In this document: piece after piece, positions 23,612 through 27,793 of the stretch | Layout: the number at the start of each line of letters is the position of its first letter | Position numbering within the stretch: the first letter of the stretch is position 1 | NCBI GenBank assembly: GCA_934654805.1 | Contig: CAKUGW010000027.1 | Span: 1 to 27,793 of the forward strand | DNA from: an uncultured Kiritimatiellota bacterium | GTDB taxonomy: Bacteria; Verrucomicrobiota; Kiritimatiellia; RFP12; UBA1067 | DNA: 27,793 bases | Reading direction: 5' to 3' | Notes under the pieces: model-generated | Seen by the model: only the letters and a program-made list of their open reading frames with translations | Told to the model about the DNA's origin: nothing | Database searches by the model: none | Program-made: the position numbers and the translations under genes

Positions 23612-26053
23612 CTATTCCTGCGCGGGCGAGCCGAAGTCCAGCAGGCGGACGCCCTCCGGCGGAATCTCCAGGACGGCGCTTCCGCCCGCAAAGGCGCACG
23701 TCGCGCCCGTCACGCGCTCGACCGCCGAGACGCGGCCGGAGCGGAGCGTCACGCGCTTCGCCGAGGCGACGGACGAATTGAACACCGTCACGTACCGGTC
23801 GCCGAACTGCTCGACCAGGACCTCCTCGTCCGCGCAGGAGAGGAGCGTGCGCACGGGACGCCAGCCCGCCGTCGCCAGCTCGATCGCCAGCGGCACGTAC
23901 TTGCGGAAGAGGTCGCGGTCGCGCTCGTAGTAGGCCGGGTTCTCGAAATAGCGGTCCGTGCAGCCGTCGTTGCTGAAGTAGCTCGGCAGCATGCCGTAGG
24001 CGAGCGCGCGCTCCATGTAGCGCACGACCAGCTCGCGCGTGAAGATCTTGTAGTTCGTGTTCTGGAGGAGGCAGTACGGCTTGCGCCCGGCGATGGCGCG
24101 CCAGTAGATCATCTCGTCGTGCGGAGAGGGATTCCACTTCCCGCCCCGGTTCCAGTCAACCTCCGTCCCCGGCACGTCCGCCCAGGGAACGATCAGCGAC
24201 GTCTTCTTCGGCGTCGAGTTCGCCATCATGCGCCGCCCGTAGGCGTCGAGCCGCCGGCGAATCGACCGCACGTACTCGTAGCTGACGAGCCCGCCGGAAA
24301 TGCAGACGCGGTTCGAGGGGCCGCTCCAGCAGAGCGGCGTCTCCATCGCGGAAAAATGCGCGCGGTCGTAGTCCGCCCCGATCGAGAAGCCCATCTCGGA
24401 CGAGTCGATGTACTCGCCGTCGGCGCCCTTCGGATACGGCGCGCCGCCGTACATCTTCTCGAAGCGCGCCTCGGAGACCTTGATCTTGTAGTCGGTCACC
24501 TCGCCCTTGATGCCCGGCGCGGAGTTGAAGCTCCACATGATGCCGGACGGCGTCCAGGCCGTCGACTGGATGTGCCCGACGCGCCGCCCGAACGCATCCA
24601 TCGCCGCGCTCGTCTGCCACGCCAGCGCCGCCGCATGCTTCGACCACGTGGCCGAGTCAACCGTCGGCTCTTCGGCGGCCAGGCGCGCGACTTCCGCCAC
24701 GCATTCCGCGTAGGTCGGCAGGCCCCCGTCCTTCCCCTTCAGGTGCATCCACCACGAGGACGGCTCGGTGTACTTGAAGCAGTACATCCCGTGTTCGTCA
24801 TACCAGGCGGCGTTCTCCGTGTCGCCCTCGACATAGGCGAAGTGGAAGTCCTCGTACTGCGGAATCTTCTCGACGCGCGAGAAGGCGTCCCAGAGCCCGA
24901 TCTTTTCCATGCGGTTCTCGACCGCCGACGGCTCCAGCCGGCCCCACGCCTCCAGCGCGCCGCGAAAGCCGTCGCGCGCCGCGAACGGGAACGTGACGAA
25001 GCCGACTTCCGCCGTGTTCTTCTCCGGCGCAAGCGCCACGTCAAAGGAGATGTAGAGGAGGCGCAGCTCGGGATTGAGCGTCACGCGGTAGACGGCCGGC
25101 GCCGCGAGATCGACGGCGAGGGCCTGTCCCCGGCCCGCAGCGGCACAGGCGGCAAACGGCCAGAGCGAGAGCGCCTGCTGCCCGTACGGGACGGGGCTCG
25201 TCACGCGCTGCTCGCCGTCTTTCGCCGTCACGGTGCGCGACTGGCGCGGATCGGCGAACCAGGTCAATTCGCCCGATTCGAGCGGCACGGCGTAGACGAG
25301 CGTCAGCGCACGGTCTTCGGTCGCCGGCGTGACCTCCAGGCGGACGCGGTGGCGCACGGCGCCGGAGGCTTCCCGCGTCTGCGTCTCAACGGCCTTCACG
25401 CCGTGGCAGACGCCCGCGCGGAACGGCGAAAAGCCCGTGTTCCGGCCGACGTCGCGCAGGAGAAGGCTCTCCCGCGCCAGGCGCGCGTCCGCCCGCACGA
25501 AGACGCCATCGAGACGCGTCCCGCCTTCGGGACGGATCGTCTCAAGGACCGGGCGGCGGAAGCGCACGACGCCGACCGCCTCGCGAAAGAGCGCATAGAC
25601 CGACAGCCGCTTGATCGGCTTGCCGTCCAGCGTCAGCGTCTGCCGCGTCCAGCCGGCGGATGAGTCGGCGCAGAACGGCGCCCGCAGCGCCCACTCCGTC
25701 GTGCCGTCCATGTAGTCGACGTCGGCGAACAGCTCGAAGCGTCCGCCGCTCGGCGGCTTCTCGGCCCAGCCCTCGGCCGACAGCCGCACGGGCGCGGCAA
25801 CCGCCTGGTTCAGGGACAGCGACCAGCCCAGTCCGCTCGCGCCCTTCGCGTCGGCGTTCGTGCAGACGGCGGCCTCGCCGTCGCGCGCAAAGCCCGTCCC
25901 GAACGGCTGCGCCGTCGCCATCGACACGCGGTCGTCCCGCACCCACGCGCCCGTGCCGGACAGCGGGAAGCCTTCGCCGCCCAGACCCGGCATCAGCGCC
26001 CCGACCAGCGCCACGCAGACAAGCGCCCTTCGTGAAATTCCAATCGTCCTCAT
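23612..26053 (-). CDS. Secreted candidate glycosidase of unrecognised family
   Basis: This 813-aa exported protein (signal peptide about 1-25) is one I cannot assign to a named family. Residues about 30-185 look like a carbohydrate-binding jelly roll (RFELFADVDYMDGTTEWALR). Residues 195-345 form a second beta region. Residues about 350-735 look like a TIM-barrel enzyme, with aromatic-rich segments (IPQYEDFHFAYVEG, WYDEHGMYCFKYTEPSSWWMHL), GEYIDSSEMGFS at 547-558 (Asp550 and Glu553 are candidate catalytic acids) and PSYFSNDGCTDRYFENP. A small C-terminal beta domain follows. I chose the ATG at 26053, with GGAGAGG 7 nt upstream, over an upstream ATG that would run back through the preceding gene's stop and destroy the signal peptide. 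It lies 20 nt after the adhesin gene and 15 nt before the SASA-GH106 gene. Confidence 0.78.
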   Translation of the reverse strand: MRTIGISRRALVCVALVGALMPGLGGEGFPLSGTGAWVRDDRVSMATAQPFGTGFARDGEAAVCTNADAKGASGLGWSLSLNQAVAAPVRLSAEGWAEKPPSGGRFELFADVDYMDGTTEWALRAPFCADSSAGWTRQTLTLDGKPIKRLSVYALFREAVGVVRFRRPVLETIRPEGGTRLDGVFVRADARLARESLLLRDVGRNTGFSPFRAGVCHGVKAVETQTREASGAVRHRVRLEVTPATEDRALTLVYAVPLESGELTWFADPRQSRTVTAKDGEQRVTSPVPYGQQALSLWPFAACAAAGRGQALAVDLAAPAVYRVTLNPELRLLYISFDVALAPEKNTAEVGFVTFPFAARDGFRGALEAWGRLEPSAVENRMEKIGLWDAFSRVEKIPQYEDFHFAYVEGDTENAAWYDEHGMYCFKYTEPSSWWMHLKGKDGGLPTYAECVAEVARLAAEEPTVDSATWSKHAAALAWQTSAAMDAFGRRVGHIQSTAWTPSGIMWSFNSAPGIKGEVTDYKIKVSEARFEKMYGGAPYPKGADGEYIDSSEMGFSIGADYDRAHFSAMETPLCWSGPSNRVCISGGLVSYEYVRSIRRRLDAYGRRMMANSTPKKTSLIVPWADVPGTEVDWNRGGKWNPSPHDEMIYWRAIAGRKPYCLLQNTNYKIFTRELVVRYMERALAYGMLPSYFSNDGCTDRYFENPAYYERDRDLFRKYVPLAIELATAGWRPVRTLLSCADEEVLVEQFGDRYVTVFNSSVASAKRVTLRSGRVSAVERVTGATCAFAGGSAVLEIPPEGVRLLDFGSPAQE

Positions 26054-26060
26054 GACCTTC

Positions 26061-26067
26061 CCTCTCC
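26061..26067 (-). promoter_or_regulatory. Shine-Dalgarno GGAGAGG deciding the 26053 start
   Basis: GGAGAGG on the minus strand lies 7 nt before the ATG at 26053. That start gives a proper signal peptide (MRTIGISRRALVCVALVGAL), unlike the longer frame beginning at 26113. Confidence 0.7.
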
Positions 26068-26073
26068 TTTCGC

Positions 26074-27684
26074 TTAGCGGATGATGACGGCAAGTCCCCG
26101 ATAGGGCTTGCACGCGGCTTCGATTTCCGAGATCCCGACCCAGCCGTTCTGCTGTTCGACGCAGAACTCAATCCGAAGGTCCGTCGCGTCAAGGACGAGA
26201 AACGCCCCGTCCGCGCGCGCATACGTCGCCTGGTTGTTGGCCAGCTGGACCGTGACGTCCGGGCCGACAACGATCGCGTTTGGCAAGGCAAACCAGGTTT
26301 CGCCCCCCGAAACCGTCTTGACGAGCAACGCGTCAATCCGCACCTCCGCACGAGCCTTGTCCATGTGCGTCGTCGTGACGCGCACATTCCGCACGCGCGT
26401 GCCATTGGGACTGTCCGAAAGGCGATAGCTGACAAAGGCCCCGCCGTCCATGATGCGTCCGGACCAGCCGTCTTTCTTGAGTTCGATCATTCCGTCTGTA
26501 AACAAGGCGGCATTCACATCGTAAGGGTATTCGCCATTGCACGCAAAAGCCGTAGGCTCGCGACCGAGAAGAGCGTTCTCAACGGCCGGCAACGGGTTCG
26601 CTTCCGCCAGCGGACGACAGGACCAGCTCGCCGCGCCGGCTTCCGTTGCCTCGACGACCGGAAGGCCGGCCTCTCCCGCCGCCGATCCATCCGCGAACAC
26701 GACCTTCAGCGCGGTTATCCCAAGCGCGGCAAGCGGCAGATTCTCCGGGTTCGCGTAAAACGCCTCCCAGGCCGAGGCCCCGGCTTCGTTCGTGACGATG
26801 CCGGAGCCTGGCAACGCGTACCATGAATCTCCCGTCGCGACCGTCTTGACCTGCAAGGACGCGACCGAAAGCCGTGATCCGTCGGCAGGGGATGACGTGA
26901 TGCGCACCCCGCCCAACGCGAGGCCATCGTCGCGCAACGGATAAGTGACGGACATCCGATCGGGCGAAACGGCCGGCTCCGCATCTCGCAGAACGTTCGC
27001 CGATGGCAGCAACGCATACGCGGCCTTCTGCCTCCGACATGTCCAGGCGCCGTCCAAAAAGAGCGCCGTCGCCTCGATTTCGGAGACGCCAATGGAATCA
27101 TTCTGCTGCTTCGGATCAAAATCAAGCCGGATGGCCGTCACGCCCTCGGCAATCGGACGGCCGTCGGATTCAGCATAGACCGCCTGAAAGTTCGTCTCGC
27201 CCGGTTGCGGTTCCGGCCCAATGACGGACGAATCTGCGAGCTCCACCCAAGTCTCGCCGCTCGTCACCGTCTGGACGCTCAGCTTGGCAATGCGAACCTG
27301 AGAACGCCCCTTGTCCTGATGCGTTGTCGTGAAGCGCACGGAGGTGAGCGCCACGCCCGCCGGATCGTCCGTCACCGAATAGCAGACGTAGGCACCGCCA
27401 CTCTTGAGCTGCACGTACCACCAGTCCTCGGCAATCGTGATCTTGCCGTCCGTGAAGCGCGTGGCGTACGCCTCGGCCCAGGCGTTCGTACCATCGCACG
27501 ACGAAGCTGTCGGCAACCGTCCGCGCAACAGATTGACGGCCTCGGGCAATGGATTCGCCTCTGTCAGCCGCTGACAGCTCCACGCGCCGGCGAAGGCCGT
27601 TTCCGCGACAAAAGCGGTCACGAGCGCCAGCAGACCAAACGCAGACCGCCGAAGCGTGCTTTTCTTTGTATTCGTCTTATTCAT
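26074..27684 (-). CDS. Secreted protein with three discoidin-like repeats
   Basis: This 536-aa exported protein (signal peptide about 1-32) is built of three related units at residues about 34-211, 213-348 and 353-530. Units 1 and 3 each open with WSCRPLAEANPLP-type sequence and continue LLxGRxPTAxxCxG, xFTDG, GGAxVxY, VRxTTTHxDKxRxxVRI, VxTVxxGETW and end GxSEIEA. This resembles discoidin/F5-8-type-C-like beta-sandwich domains that bind sugars. Unit 2 keeps the ends but has lost the FTDG middle portion. There is no catalytic motif, so it is likely a surface or secreted glycan-binding protein. It is the first gene of the rhamnosidase operon as far as the window shows. AAAGGA precedes the ATG at 27684. 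No clear promoter is visible in the remaining 109 bases to the right edge. Confidence 0.78.
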   Translation of the reverse strand: MNKTNTKKSTLRRSAFGLLALVTAFVAETAFAGAWSCQRLTEANPLPEAVNLLRGRLPTASSCDGTNAWAEAYATRFTDGKITIAEDWWYVQLKSGGAYVCYSVTDDPAGVALTSVRFTTTHQDKGRSQVRIAKLSVQTVTSGETWVELADSSVIGPEPQPGETNFQAVYAESDGRPIAEGVTAIRLDFDPKQQNDSIGVSEIEATALFLDGAWTCRRQKAAYALLPSANVLRDAEPAVSPDRMSVTYPLRDDGLALGGVRITSSPADGSRLSVASLQVKTVATGDSWYALPGSGIVTNEAGASAWEAFYANPENLPLAALGITALKVVFADGSAAGEAGLPVVEATEAGAASWSCRPLAEANPLPAVENALLGREPTAFACNGEYPYDVNAALFTDGMIELKKDGWSGRIMDGGAFVSYRLSDSPNGTRVRNVRVTTTHMDKARAEVRIDALLVKTVSGGETWFALPNAIVVGPDVTVQLANNQATYARADGAFLVLDATDLRIEFCVEQQNGWVGISEIEAACKPYRGLAVIIR

Positions 27685-27793
27685 GGCATCCTTTCATTCG
27701 CTGATTTCACAAAAAGACCTCAGTTCCAGACGTCACTCGGCAGACGCACGACGAGGGAGCGTCGGAAGGCGGGAAGTGTCGGACCCTGAGCCT

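Noticed and set aside
19187..25663. A 2158-codon open frame on the plus strand
   Set aside because: It lies antisense to the SGNH, SASA-GH106 and 813-aa genes, is dominated by Arg/Ala/Val, and has no recognisable domain. It is a side effect of strong GC3 bias in the real minus-strand genes.
26054..26113. 20-residue N-terminal extension of the 813-aa protein
   Set aside because: It would overlap the end of the upstream gene and hide the signal peptide; the ATG at 26053 has a well-spaced GGAGAGG.

Overview
The window is GC-rich bacterial DNA in which every gene I can support lies on the minus strand. Gene content suggests a carbohydrate-degrading member of the PVC superphylum, most plausibly a host- or gut-associated Kiritimatiellota lineage. 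The basis is a SUMF1-type protein with an extra N-terminal beta domain, a XylR-like regulator with an AraC-type C-terminus, a DUF4954 protein, large fused secreted glycosidase/esterase proteins, and an AAA_14/DUF4143 ATPase. The phylum is an inference from these families; there is no rRNA or other marker gene in the window.

Reading in the direction of transcription (right to left): (1) 27684-18208 is a tight four-gene operon for secreted proteins: a triple-repeat discoidin-like adhesin, an 813-aa unrecognised candidate glycosidase, a fusion of a sialate-O-acetylesterase-like (SASA) esterase with a GH106 alpha-L-rhamnosidase, and an SGNH esterase. (2) 18207-17829 has no gene and holds a cluster of short GGGGTCAG-type repeats with hairpins (REP-like). 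(3) 17828-16336 has a truncated queF followed directly by a XylR/AraC-type regulator. (4) 16224-15019 is an AAA_14/DUF4143 ATPase in an AT-richer patch. (5) 14868-7970 is a second secreted operon: SUMF1-fold protein, 84-aa secreted peptide, GH71-like/LamG/SASA fusion, and a BNR (sialidase-fold) protein. (6) 7800-5767 is a DUF4954 left-handed beta-helix protein. (7) 5714-2036 is a three-gene overlapping operon: two paralogous proteins with GYF_2-like repeats and charged EKIVEVPVEK-type repeats, the second with a long coiled coil, plus a TPR protein with a hydrophobic N-terminus. (8) 1987-194 is L-fucose isomerase, ended by a strong intrinsic terminator.

Together the two secreted operons look like a system for binding, deacetylating and trimming an O-acetylated, deoxyhexose-containing glycan (rhamnosidase, possible sialidase, three esterase domains). 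L-fucose isomerase would feed released fucose into central metabolism, and the XylR-like regulator between the operons is the natural candidate controller. The GYF/charged-repeat/TPR operon is unrelated to sugar use and is the best candidate here for an undescribed (scaffold- or cytoskeleton-like) system.

Six minus-strand promoters share an extended -10 (TGnTATAAT or TGnTATACT) with no obvious -35. Two of them sit only 6-7 nt from the start codon, predicting leaderless mRNAs.
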